Below the pieces are notes generated by a model. It saw nothing but the letters and a program-made list of their open reading frames with translations, was not told where the DNA came from and ran no database searches. A DNA stretch of 64,000 bases, from the NCBI GenBank assembly GCA_030849465.1, contig JARVLF010000018.1, forward strand, positions 1-64,000. The letters run 5' to 3'. The translations under genes and the position numbers were made by a program. Of this stretch, positions 49,459-60,481 are shown in pieces. Origin of the DNA: Moesziomyces globuligerus. Lineage: Eukaryota > Basidiomycota > Ustilaginomycetes > Ustilaginales > Ustilaginaceae. Numbering within the stretch: the first letter of the stretch is position 1; every line of letters starts with the position of its first letter.

Positions 49459-50496
49459 TCATGCGTCGTCGCCATCCTCAACAGTAGCGCTCTTCGTCGC
49501 TGGTGCCGACGGCGTCTCGCTCTTGGCCTCCGCCTCCGCAGCCGTCTTTACTGCGTCGTTCTGCTTGTTCTCCTTGTCCTCCTCGATCGCCTCTCCCGAC
49601 CCCTCTTGCTGCTGCTCTTGGGCCTGCGCTTGTGCCTGTGCCTGTTCCTGCAGCGCCTGTAGCTGCGCCCGAGCCTGCATCAGCATCGCCGCCTGCTGCG
49701 GCGGTAGATTGGGTGGCAGCGGTCCCTGCATCAATGCGGCCAGCTGTGCAGGGTGGATCTGCTGGCCGTTGGGCAGCGTCACGCGTGCATCCGCTCCCGA
49801 TCCCGTCATCGGCAGGCTGATCCCAGGTCCGTTGGGTCCCTGTCCACCCTGGGGAGGCATCGGCCCACCAGGACCACCAGGGCCGCCTGCACCACCTGGG
49901 CCGCCCTGGATCTCGATCTTGGTGCCTGGCGGCGTCACAAGCGGCGGCAGCTCGACGGTCGGCTTAGGAACCGGTTTGCCCTCGTCTTCGAGCTTCTTGA
50001 CCTCTGCAGCGCGCTGGCGCTGGATCTCGTAGTAGATCTCCTTGTGCTTGAGGTGGGCCACCATCTCGCTCGCCGTCGGGAAGATGAGCTGTCCCCATCC
50101 CTCGCGGAACGTGTTGGCCTCGGAGACCACGTCCAAGATCTCGGCCTCGAGTTCCTTCTCGGCGAGCGTGAAGCGCGCCATGGTCTCGTCGCCGATCGAT
50201 CCCTTCTGCAGCAGCGTTCCGAGCGCCTGCTTGTCGTCGCGCATGCGCATGATCCTGCGCACATCCGTCATGGCCCGGTTGAGCAGCGCCGCCTTGAGCA
50301 CCTCCTCCGGTGCAGGCGGATCCGCCGCCACGAGCGTCTGGTAGATATCCCGCGCCTCGTGTCCCTCCGGGAACCACGGCTGGTACGACTTGGCCAGATT
50401 CGCCGCAGATCGTCGTCGGTAGATGCGCGAGAACACCAGCATCGACACCACCAACGTCGCAACGTACCCGATGGGCACAAAGATCGAGAGCGCCAT
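49459..50496 (-). CDS. SEC66: Sec66/Sec71-like ER translocation subunit
   Basis: 345 aa from ATG 50496 (MALSIFVPIGYVATLV...). One transmembrane segment at residues 3-25 is followed by RIYRRRSAANL, then the Sec66 core (YQPWFPEGHEARDIYQTLV, LKAALLNRAMTDVRRIMRMR, GWGQLIFPTASEM). Sec66 belongs to the Sec62/63 post-translational translocation complex. The C-terminal 150 residues are Gly/Pro/Gln-rich and acidic, an extension not found in yeast. The frame continues upstream to 50766 but the membrane segment right after ATG 50496 fixes the start. Confidence 0.95.
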   Translation of the reverse strand: MALSIFVPIGYVATLVVSMLVFSRIYRRRSAANLAKSYQPWFPEGHEARDIYQTLVAADPPAPEEVLKAALLNRAMTDVRRIMRMRDDKQALGTLLQKGSIGDETMARFTLAEKELEAEILDVVSEANTFREGWGQLIFPTASEMVAHLKHKEIYYEIQRQRAAEVKKLEDEGKPVPKPTVELPPLVTPPGTKIEIQGGPGGAGGPGGPGGPMPPQGGQGPNGPGISLPMTGSGADARVTLPNGQQIHPAQLAALMQGPLPPNLPPQQAAMLMQARAQLQALQEQAQAQAQAQEQQQEGSGEAIEEDKENKQNDAVKTAAEAEAKSETPSAPATKSATVEDGDDA

Positions 50497-50982
50497 CGTA
50501 GCCACGTTTCCCCCTGTAGCGGCTTTGTGGTCTTGCAGGTGCTTGTGCGTGCGGTTTTCGAGCGCGGCTTGAGAGCGATCGCGCTGGCTGAGTTGGAGGT
50601 TGGGATCCAGGCGGAAGCGCTTGCCTACGCCTCGACTTGATGCGTGTCCAAGCGCCCTGGCATGCATCGCGCCCAAAATTGCTCCGTGCCACCGCGACAG
50701 CGCCAGCCAACTTCGCTGCGCTTCTTCTTCTCGCCCGACAGCTCGAGCCCACTTACACGTGTCCATCTCGCCGCGCGATGAAGCTCCCTTTTTCCGCCAT
50801 TCTCAATGTCCTTCTTCGCGCCCTAACAAATCCCAGCTTTCATCACAACACCAAACCGAACTGCTCACGATCGAGGAATCTCACTCGGCCTGCATCCTGC
50901 ACGCCGGGTCACATGAATACAGATGCAATTGCGTGCGAATACAACAAGGGATACTTCGAAGCGCTTCCTGGCCGCACTGCCA
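50497..50982. other. Intergenic spacer
   Basis: Between the SEC66 start and the kinase stop, same strand. No feature recognised. Confidence 0.5.
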
Positions 50983-53900
50983 CTAGCTCCTAGACCGGCT
51001 CGAGCTGGCTGCCGCCGCCGCCTTCTTCATTTGGATGAGTTCCTCGAGCTCGGTGCAGACCTCGGTCATGCTCGGGCGGTTCTTGGGCGTGTGGTCCCAC
51101 ATGCGGTCCAGCAGATCCACGATCTCGCCACCGAACTGCCTTCGAATCGCACCCGTGTACGGACGCTGCTTCTTCTGCCCGACGTCCTGGTAGATCTGGT
51201 GCTCGTTCATGCCCTGGAACGGATACTTCTTCTCGGGCTGGTGCCACTGAAGCGCCTCCCAGAACGTCATGGCCGCCGACCACACATCCACCTTCTCGTT
51301 GTAGTTGGGCTTGGGCACCCACAGCTCCACCGCCTGCCAGTTGACCGTGCCGACCAGCGAGCGCATCATCGAGCGCGACGTGTTCTTGACCCGCGCTAGC
51401 CCAAAGTCGTTGATCTTGGCCGTCTTGCGCCGCGTGATCAGCACGTTGGTCGACTTGCAGTCGCGGTGGATGATCGCAGGCGTACGCGTGTGCAGATACT
51501 CGAGCCCGCGCGCCGTCTCGAGCAGGATGCGGAACACCTCGGCGTCGCACGGCGCCTCGGTGTTGCGCACGTAGTCGAACAGATCGCCGTTGGAGCACAG
51601 CTCGCTCACGATCATGCACGGCACGTGGCGCGGATCCTCGGGGATGCTAACGCCGATGAAGCGCACGATGTTCTCGTGTCGCAGATCGCGCAGCAGGCTC
51701 AGCTCCTTGATGTCCATCTCCGTGAGCTGGTCCCGAATGTCCGCGATGGCCACCTTGTTGACTCGCGTCTTCGAGATGCGGTACTTGCCCACATACACGT
51801 CCTTGAAGCCCCCCGAGCCGATCTTCTCGAGCTTCTCGAGCTTCGATGGCGGGATCTCCTTGTCCGTCAGGTTGAGACTCTCGAGATCGAGCCCATTGAG
51901 CTCGTCCACGCCGTCACCCGCCTGCGCAGCTTGCGCCTCGTCGTTGTTCGACGTCAGCGGCGGCGTTGGCAGCTTGTCCGACGACGTCGTCGCCTTCCCC
52001 AGGCCACGCAGCAACAGAGGCTGGTCGCTATCGGTGGCCGAAGGCTGCGCGTTCCGAGTAGCCCGGCCGTTCCGTCGACGCGTCGGTGTCCGCATCTTGG
52101 CAGATTCGTCCTCGGCGGTTGCGGTGGCGGTAGAGACGTTGGACTGGATCTCGTCTCGTTCGCTGCGATCGTCCTTCTTAGGTGCGTCTCGTTCAAGCGA
52201 GGTCTCGATGTCCGAGCCCGAGCCGTAGCCACCTGCAGCCTCAAGGGCGGTGAGTTGGTGCCAGTCGAGCAGCCTCTTGATGAGGTTTGCCTTCTTGTCG
52301 TCTCCCTCGATGTCAATTTCACGATGGTGGCATAGCTGCTCGAGCGCAGACTTGCGCAGCCGCGAGAGCACTGCGAAAGAAGGTTCCACCATGGCATTCT
52401 CGGGGTCCTCCGAGTCGCCGTGCGAGGGGGCCCCATCTTCAGGAGACGCGTTGCGAGCGTCTCGTCCTCGTGCCAGTGGCACAGGAGATTCGAAAGCACT
52501 CTCCATGTCGACATCCTCCACGTGCTCGGACTCGCGATCGTGAGCTTCGATGGCACCCTGCGCCGACCCAGATACCAGACGCAGCTTGCCGTTCCGCAGC
52601 CTGCGGAATTTGGTAGGGGTAGGACCATCGTCGTCCGAGGTAGCCATGCCCGCATCATTAAGATCCTCGCCTTTACCGGTCTCGGAGGGCGAGTCCGGGT
52701 CCATCGAGGTGCTGCGGCTTCTTGGCTGGTGGGACGCCAGGCTTGTGTCCGATCCTGCCGTCGATCGGCGAGTTCGCGACGCTTTACGGGCACCTCGCTG
52801 GAGGCCACGAGTCCGAGCAGTCGCGCTTCGATCGTCCGCCAGCAAGGGTTGCTCTGCTTCGGCTTGGAGGGCTGCATCAACGGCTTCGCTGTCGGTCGTA
52901 TCAGCTTCAATCCATTCGTCTTCAGCCAGTTTGTTGGGCGGAGTGGCATGAAATTTGACCGTCTTCTGACCACGTCGCGGCCTCCTACCACCAAGCTTCG
53001 GCGTGGCCAGGGGATCCACTTCAGAAGCGCCAATGTCGGCTGGTTCCAAGCCGCGGAGCGCGTTCTTGCGCCTGGAGGGCATTCCGAGCGTCAAGCGTGC
53101 GGTCCGAGAGCGCGTTCTGACAGGTGACGAGGCGACGAAGACGTTTGGCTTGTACCGGTGTACGAAGGGGGAATGAGAGCTCTGCGAGGCGCGCGAGCTC
53201 CTTCCGCCGAACACTGAAGAGGATGTGGACGCAGAAAGTAGATCTGAGCCCAAGTGTCGTCGTCCGTCGGCCACGTTACGAAGCTGACGACGAGGAGCCC
53301 GGGTCGGCTTTGAAGGCTCGAATTCATCAAAGGTAGACGAGTCCATGCGACGAAGGACGATGTCTGACTTCAACCTATTTGACGCATGTCGGGCCGTGTG
53401 GCGTCGGGAGGTATACCACTGGTTGGGCTCGGCCTCGGTCTCCTCGCCGCCTGCCTCGTTCGATGCGTCACTATGGCTGGCGTCATCGGAGCTGTCCGGA
53501 GAATTCGAGGGCAAAGCGGCTCGAGAGCGATGCACGGCAGAATGCGAAGCGGCGTGGAATTCGTGCTCGTCGGCGTCCTCTCGTAAAGCGGAACTCGAAC
53601 GCCGAGTAAGCCGACGCGATCCATGGCGGTCCTGACGTTTGCGATTGGATGCCGATTTCCCGACGGGCTGCGAGCGATCCAGACGCGACCGACTGGTGAT
53701 GATCTGATTGACGAGGTCCTGCTTGGTGAGGAGCTCAAGCTGATCTTCGCTTGGATCCGCATCCCACGCGCCTGCGGATAAGGAAAGATGAATGAGCTCG
53801 TCCTTGCGCAGTCGGTGCAGCTGCCAGGTTGGCGCCGATTCGACGAGACGGATGTGTTCCGCTTCTTCGTCGTCCATCTCTTCCAGGGCGTCTGAGCTGT

Positions 53901-54729
53901 GATCCGAGTCGACGACGGCAGTCGAGTCAACGACTCGACGCGAGCGCGAGTGTGCCGCGGCCGTCTCTGCGCTTCCGGCGGTGCGGTTGCTGTTTTGCCT
54001 GCTCATCGAGGCCGATTGCAATCTGCTGGACCGGTCCGCACCGAGCGGACGTTGGTCTTCAAGAGTCATACCGTCGAGCGTGCGGTGGAGCGAGCTGCGA
54101 CTGGAACGACGCGTCTGGATGCCGGGGCGTGCTTTGGGTAGCTCGAGATGCTCCTCGGATCGCAGAGCAGGTGCGCGCGAGGTGGTGGGGGAGAGCGAAA
54201 CGACGGAGGACCAGTCGGAACGCTCGCTGGCGGAAGAAGGCGGTTTGTCTCGGGGCAGGTGAGGCGAGGTGACGATGTTGAGCTTGGCCTCCTCCCTTCT
54301 GCGGCGCGCGAGGGAGCTACTGCGACGAACAGGTGCGGAAGCGTCGTATGCGTGGGTCTTGTCGGCCTCCTGCGCCGACGCCGTAGCTGCGGCACCGCGG
54401 TGAGCATGTCCGGCAAGCGCGCCCTTACCCAGATGCGTGCGATTGCCTTTCTTGCGCTTGAGACCTGCGCGGACCCTTTCGGAGAACATGGTGGCGGGCG
54501 AGCGGACGACGGGTGGAAGGTCGACAAAGCAGGAGACGTGTTGAGCCAGAGTGGGAGACTGGGACAAGATGAAGTTGGCTTTGGCAGCTTGACGGCCAGT
54601 GATAGAGCGCTGAGCACCGGCTGAAGAGTAATCACCGGCTTTGTTCTCCCAGGTCTGCGCGGAGAGTTGACGGGGGTGGTTCAAAGGAACCGGAGAGAGA
54701 GCAGAGCGCGAGTAGCCCGTAAGCGCCAT
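50983..54729 (-). CDS. SAP-domain protein kinase with WNK-like lysine placement
   Basis: 1248 aa. The kinase domain spans about 960-1240. The glycine loop reads GSGGFKDVY with K976 directly after the Phe. Beta-3 reads KVAIAD, so the usual VAIK lysine is Ala996. HRDCKSTNVL (1088-1097) and DFG (1108-1110) are intact, and the activation segment and VDVWSAAMTFWEAL are TKL-like. Two SAP-like helix-extended-helix motifs (about 300-345 and 785-825; LRKSALEQLCHHREI) suggest DNA or chromatin binding. The rest is serine/arginine-rich and disordered. Function unknown. The loss of the beta-3 lysine, with a lysine at the WNK position, suggests the kinase may be active by the WNK geometry. Confidence 0.88.
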   Translation of the reverse strand: MALTGYSRSALSPVPLNHPRQLSAQTWENKAGDYSSAGAQRSITGRQAAKANFILSQSPTLAQHVSCFVDLPPVVRSPATMFSERVRAGLKRKKGNRTHLGKGALAGHAHRGAAATASAQEADKTHAYDASAPVRRSSSLARRRREEAKLNIVTSPHLPRDKPPSSASERSDWSSVVSLSPTTSRAPALRSEEHLELPKARPGIQTRRSSRSSLHRTLDGMTLEDQRPLGADRSSRLQSASMSRQNSNRTAGSAETAAAHSRSRRVVDSTAVVDSDHSSDALEEMDDEEAEHIRLVESAPTWQLHRLRKDELIHLSLSAGAWDADPSEDQLELLTKQDLVNQIITSRSRLDRSQPVGKSASNRKRQDRHGSRRLTRRSSSALREDADEHEFHAASHSAVHRSRAALPSNSPDSSDDASHSDASNEAGGEETEAEPNQWYTSRRHTARHASNRLKSDIVLRRMDSSTFDEFEPSKPTRAPRRQLRNVADGRRHLGSDLLSASTSSSVFGGRSSRASQSSHSPFVHRYKPNVFVASSPVRTRSRTARLTLGMPSRRKNALRGLEPADIGASEVDPLATPKLGGRRPRRGQKTVKFHATPPNKLAEDEWIEADTTDSEAVDAALQAEAEQPLLADDRSATARTRGLQRGARKASRTRRSTAGSDTSLASHQPRSRSTSMDPDSPSETGKGEDLNDAGMATSDDDGPTPTKFRRLRNGKLRLVSGSAQGAIEAHDRESEHVEDVDMESAFESPVPLARGRDARNASPEDGAPSHGDSEDPENAMVEPSFAVLSRLRKSALEQLCHHREIDIEGDDKKANLIKRLLDWHQLTALEAAGGYGSGSDIETSLERDAPKKDDRSERDEIQSNVSTATATAEDESAKMRTPTRRRNGRATRNAQPSATDSDQPLLLRGLGKATTSSDKLPTPPLTSNNDEAQAAQAGDGVDELNGLDLESLNLTDKEIPPSKLEKLEKIGSGGFKDVYVGKYRISKTRVNKVAIADIRDQLTEMDIKELSLLRDLRHENIVRFIGVSIPEDPRHVPCMIVSELCSNGDLFDYVRNTEAPCDAEVFRILLETARGLEYLHTRTPAIIHRDCKSTNVLITRRKTAKINDFGLARVKNTSRSMMRSLVGTVNWQAVELWVPKPNYNEKVDVWSAAMTFWEALQWHQPEKKYPFQGMNEHQIYQDVGQKKQRPYTGAIRRQFGGEIVDLLDRMWDHTPKNRPSMTEVCTELEELIQMKKAAAAASSSRSRS

Positions 54730-56135
54730 GACGGGGGCGGCGGAAGCTATGATGCCACTGCTACTGTAGAGGTACCAATCGGCGGCTGCAGTCTGTCAAT
54801 TTGGCGCTGTGGCGACGAGGCACCAAAAGGAAGAGGCGGCTACTGAGAGAAAGTCGATGTGACCATCTCGGTTCGGAAGCCGAGCAGCGGGAAGCGTGCT
54901 TCCTTTCCAGCTTGTTGATAGCGATTGCTGACTTCGTCGCTGATTCCCCGGCCAAGCGATGGGAAGAAATGGATCCAGAGTCCGGTTCGATAGGTTGAAG
55001 GGAAGGCGAGACGAGAAGGACGAAGTGCGGGAACGATGAGGTGAATGTAGCCGGCTACGATGGGTTGACGGAGCAGTTGAGATGAGGCGAAGTGGAGCGA
55101 ACGGGGGCAAAAGTGACGAGACGGGCAGAGGGGAACGATGCAGAGACGTGAGTATGGATTTGCGGTGGGACGATGCGAGACGAGAAACTGATGACGAAGA
55201 GGTGGTTGGTTGGTTGGTTGGCTGGTGTTGGTGTCCGAGGAGGAGCCAAGCCAGCTGCCGCTCTGCATGTCACTTGGCCGCGCTGTGGGGTGGAACAACA
55301 CTCACACTCTGCGCTCTCAGCTCAGCCCTCAAGCGCGGCTTTCCTGCGCCGCTTTGCCGTTGTGGAGCCTCACATCCCGGTCAATTTGGCTCTCTTCAAA
55401 ATAATCATTCCGAATTTCCGCCCAAAATGCCAAAGACACTCACTGCCATGTGCAGCTGGACGAGACAAAAAAAAAATAAACATGCATTTGCGCAGACAAA
55501 AAATACGCAACAGCACACCGCAGTGCCCGAGCGCGTGCCTCAGCTGCCGCCTTGCCGAAAATGCCAAGTCACGGTGGCCGTGGGCGGGCCACACCGCCAG
55601 CCTCTCTTCTGTGGCTGAATGCGTTGAACTCAGCTCCACAAAATCCCACTCTCGCCCGAAATCAGTCGCGTTAAGCTCCCCTCGCGACTGAGGCGCGTCG
55701 CGTAGAGTGATGACAGCCTCTGCTGGCAGTGAGCATGGGCAGGTGCCTCAGCGCGCAAACTCCCACGATCCAGCCCAGACGAGCAAGCGACTCCACCAGC
55801 CAAAATCACAATCACGGCGAAGGTGAGCGCAAAGAGAGACTGCATGACGAGAGATGCGGTGCTAAAGATACAGTGGGGCCGGTTCCGCGACCATAGCAAG
55901 TCGGCAAAGGGAGAGGAACGGCGAGAAAAAACCAGCGGATACGCAGCGATAAACGAGATGGAGGAGGCCCATAACAAGAGAAAAGGGGAGAGTAGAGAAG
56001 TTGTGCTACCAATGGCCGCGATAGACGAGACCTAGCTCTGTCCCGTGGCCAGCTGGTAGCATCTTTACGGAGGGATCAAGTGCATGCAAAGAGTGGAGAT
56101 GAAGATGGAAGAAGGCAGAGGAGAGGAGGGTAGGC
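54730..56135. other. Intergenic region with GGTT repeats
   Basis: 5' region of the kinase gene and 3' region of the TEA factor. GGTT is repeated about five times at 55202-55221. A run of nine A lies at 55469-55477. No gene is supported. Confidence 0.55.
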
Positions 56136-59100
56136 TCAGGCGGTGGCGCTGAACTCCTGTCCCTCGACGCCGATGGAGGCGAGCAGGCCGTTGAGATACT
56201 CCTGCGTGCTAGCATCGTTGCTCAGGTCACCGTCGGCGAGCATCTGCTCGAAGCTGTTGTTGCCCGAGTCCAGGCCGCCGCCCATCTTGCCCATCGCGTC
56301 GAAGCCAGCGGGCGAAAGAAGCGCCAGTCCGTTGCCGCCCATGCTGCCGGGCACCATGAGACCCAGCGCCGAGTCCGTGTGGCCTGCAGCTGTTGCCACA
56401 GCCATGCCAGTGCTGGCCATCGAGACGTTGACGTCCGACGGGTTGAAGCTCATGTCGAGCGGCGAGTGCAGCGCGCCACCGAGCGGGTTCGCCTGGCTGG
56501 CCCAGTGCCTCTCGAGGCGCTCCTTCTGCATTCGCGCATCGTCGCCCGTGTTGAGCGGCGGCGGCTCGCAGAGCCCCGCACCCATCTGCGGGAACGGCGT
56601 AATGGGAGTGTGCACCGCCCGCTGCTGGATGAGCCCCCACGCCGCTGGCGTTGGGCTGGCACCAGGCGACAGCTGCGGGTGCGGGCTGAGCATGGCGCCG
56701 CTCGCACTCCGCTGAGGGTTCAGGTACGCAGGCGCAGGCGGGATCGACACCATGAGGTTGGGCTTGGTCATCGAAAGCCCGCGCTTGCGCAGCAACGTAG
56801 GCGGCTGCAGGTTCAGCTCGGAGCTGCCCTGACCCGCCTCCGCCTTGAAGCCGAAGCTCGGCTGTGGCGAAGGCTGCGTCTGGATCAGCGACGGCGGCGG
56901 GTGCGCGTGCGCATAGCCGCGCGGAGCCGCTCCTCCGTTGAGCATGTTCAGCTGCGGCTGTTGCTGGTGCATCATCGGGTGACCGAGCTGGCCGGCGACG
57001 CCGTTGGGGAACGCTGCCGTCATCGGCGAGAGGCCGTGCGGAGCCATGTGCAGCTGGGCGCCCGCCTGGTTCAGAGGCGAAGCCAAGAGCGGAGCCGCTC
57101 GGCCCATCGGCGACGCGCCGGACCCAACGGTCAGCAGCGAGACCGTGGGCGTGCCTGGCGTGGTGCCGAGCGACTCGACACACTCGAGATCCCAAGCGAT
57201 CACCAGCACGACGTCACCCACCTTGCTGCCGGGGCTGAGGCCCGAGCCAGCATCGTTCAGCAGAGCAGCGTCGCGGTTGGCGGAAGGAGTGGCGGCAGCG
57301 GACGCCGCCGAGCTCTTGTCCTCGCTCGCCACCACCAGCTCCTGGATGATGGTGACGCCCGAGACCGCCATGCCGAGCGCAGCGCGCTCGCTCGGCTCCT
57401 TTCCGAACGACTGCAGTCCGTCGCGACCGCTGTAGACGTTGACCGGGTGGTTGCGGCTCAGGAAGTCCGCCCAGAAGTCTGTGGCGAACGGAGCCTGGTG
57501 GCACCAGCGGTGACGAAGGCTGCTGTTGGACTGGTTGTTGGCCTCCAGAGGCGTACGGGGCGAAGCAGGACCGCTCGACGTGCCCGAAATCGGGCTAAGC
57601 GAGGTGACGCTACCGTCGCTCTCACGTCGCTGGTTGTTCTTGCCTTTGGTCGGGGTCGAGGTCATCGCATCCTCGAACGACGGCGCGTCGTTGGCCGTCG
57701 GCTCGCTGGACACCTTGGCACCCTCATCGCTAGCCCCGACGCCAGCACCCACAGTGCTGGTAGCGGCGACCTCGACGCCGTTCCTGCCAGAGATCTTGCG
57801 GGGAGCATCAAGAGGCTCCACCAGCGACAGAACGCGCTTGCCGTGCGAGTAGACCGTGGTGACCGAAGTCAGTCGCAAATCCTGCGCCGACGTCAGCGAG
57901 AGCTGAGTGCTGAAGTGGTCGTAGCGCGGCATCATGACATCGTGGCGCGGCACCGAGAGCGGCACGTGGACATGAAGGAACTGGCACGGCATGCGGTGGT
58001 ACATCTCTGCGAGCCGAGGGAAGCGGAAGTGACCGACGCGCACCGAATCGAGCGTCATCTGAGGCAACGACGAATGGTTGTTGGCGTACGTGGTCATCGA
58101 GTTCCTATCCAGGTTGGTGTAGACATGCTTCTCGTCGCCAGACGAACAGTGCACCCACATGGAGAAGCTCGCAGGGAGGATTGGGCACGGCGTGTTGCCG
58201 CTCGTGTCCTTGACGCCGGTCTGCTGGGGAAAGTGGAGGTTGTTCAAGCCCGAAGTGATGGAGTGGGTCGCCGACATGGGAGGCGCGCCTGGGGACAGAG
58301 GACTGGCAAGGCCCTGACCACCGGTGAGGCCTGGGGTATATGGTGAGAGGAGGCCACCGGCGTTGTCCATGGACAGGAGCGGGTAGGCACCGCCGAGGCC
58401 ACCGTAGCCGTAGCCTGCGAGCGTCTGTGCGTACATCATGCCACCAGCGGGAATGTAGAAGTCCTCTTCGGTGGTGGGCTCAGCGATGAGCTGTTGGAAT
58501 TCAGGATCGCCCTTGCGAATGTTCTTGAGCACCTGGATGTGACTCGAGACTTGCTTGCGGGTGCGCACCTTGTTGGTCTTGCGCTCAATGTAGTCGGCGA
58601 TGAGCTCGTTACGACCGCACGGCTTGCCATGCACGAGCACCTTTCGGCGACCGAGCTTAGGGATGAGGCGGAGAGCTGAGGGGTATAAAGTGTAGTGGTA
58701 ATCAAGTCGCGAGCCAGCACGACAGAAGGGGAACGAGGACGGTGGTAGTGGTGGTCGGGAAGGAGGTTCGAGGCAAGGGGAAGGAGGCAAGAGGAGGTCG
58801 TCAGCAATCCACTTCCAAACCAGTTTCTCTTAAGCATCCACGCTGTGGGCGGTAAGCCCCGACTGCTTCTCCATGCAAGAGGGGCCGGATCGAGCAGCTC
58901 GATGTGGCCACGGCCTGTCCCAGCTCGGGGATGATGGGTCCTCGGTGTTCACGAGGACTCAAACCATCCCCGCATGTCGAATACAAAAATTCCCACCCAA
59001 GCTCCTGTCGCGAGCTGCAGGCGCGAATTTCGGAGCTTGAATATTCGCCGAGACGCGTCTGGCAGCTTTAAACGCGGCCACCAAGCGCCAGCCATCCAAC

Positions 59101-60481
59101 AGTGCCAGCCATCGAGGCTGAAGAGCTTTGCTCTCCTCTCGGCAGTCCTGGCAGGACGGATTCGCTCCACGAGAAGGGAAGAGGAGCACACAATCGAATA
59201 CATACCTTCCCAGAAAGCCACCTCGACGTCATCGGGCCACACATCTTGGTTCTTGCCGTTGGGCGTGGCGCTGCCCGCGTTGCTGTTGGCTGCCGCGTTC
59301 GAGGCGGCGCCGTTCTTGGCCAGCTTGTCGTCGGTAGCCTTGCGGGTGAGCGAAGACTGCGACTGCGCGCGCTGCATAGCGTCCGAGGCGGCACGCGGGG
59401 GAGCGCTCTTTGGTGGCTGCTCTCCGGCGAAGGACGGGAGCGACAGATTGGCGGTGAGGCTTGCAATGTGAGCAGCACGGTCCATGGCCGTGAGCGAAAG
59501 ACGTCGCACGCGGCATGGAGAGGCGTTCGACTGCACCGACGATGGCGTCTCGAAGCCCCCACCCACGCTGGACCCGACCGAGAATTGTGGGTGCTGCTGG
59601 TAGGCGTACATGTTCGGCGGGGTCTGTTGTGGCAGGTAGCGCTGCTCATGAGCAAGCTGTTCGACACGTCGCTCGGGCGTCGCTTCGACCTCAGAAGTGC
59701 GACGACGCTTGGCATCCTCGGTGAAGCCAACGGGAACTGATGCGGCAGAAGGGCCGGGATTGGAAGACATGCTGACGGTGAGGCGAGGCGGCGACATGAG
59801 GTAACCAGCTCCCGCCGTATCTTGTGCCTCCGTGTAGAGACCCATACCCATGCCCTGAGAAGCGGCATCGTAGGTCATATGGCCGTAGGCATCCACCGAG
59901 ATGCTCATGCTCCTCGCACCACTTGCAGCTCCTGGCATAACGCCAAAGTCTGTGAGGGACGAGCTCGAGTCATTGGAGGGCATGAGCGTCTGGATGCTGT
60001 GCCGACGACCCGAGTTGGATTCGGCGCGCACATGGAGCATCGAGCCGAAGCCTCCGGACGGTTGAGATGTGGTAGGGCGCTTTCCCAGAAACGCGTATTC
60101 GTTGCTTCCCAGCGTCTGCTGAATGTCGGCGTTCATGCTATCGAAGTCGAGGGCCGCTGCGAGGGATTGAGTATCACCGCTCATATCACCATCAAGAAGA
60201 CCTGGTACGTTGTGAGCAAATGCCAGGCTGGTGTCGTCGCTCGCGTTGGCTCCGCTGTGCGAGTCTTCGCGCTTCGTAGCAGAGACGAAAGCGGCGTTGG
60301 CGGCGCTGATGGAGGCGTGATGCAGATTGAGACGATCGTGAGCGTCCTGGTTCTTGTTGGCCATGATGTTATCCGGCGTGTAGAGGTGCGAAGAGGACGA
60401 CAGAGTCGATTCCGAGTAGGCGGGCGAAGGGAAGAGGGTCTGCTGATCTCCTGAGGGAGAGCTAGGATGGGCAGTGAACAT
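56136..60481 (-). CDS. TEA/ATTS-domain transcription factor (two exons)
   Basis: Spliced model: exon 1 59206-60481, exon 2 56136-58675; 1271 aa. The 530-nt intron has a GTATGT donor and a CTCAG acceptor, in phase 1. Joined, the TEA domain reads [13 protein letters not shown] then [15 protein letters not shown], with [18 protein letters not shown] and [10 protein letters not shown]. The domain lies mid-protein at about 415-490. The start is the first ATG in the frame; the frame opens earlier at a TTG (60634). TEA factors of fungi (Tec1, AbaA) control filamentation or conidiation. The C-terminal half has a YAP-binding-like region ([27 protein letters not shown]) and Gln/Pro-rich sequence. The specific role here is not known. 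Confidence 0.93.

Noticed and set aside
56379..58346. 655-codon plus-strand frame
   Set aside because: Antisense to the TEA factor exon 2; Arg-rich with no domain.
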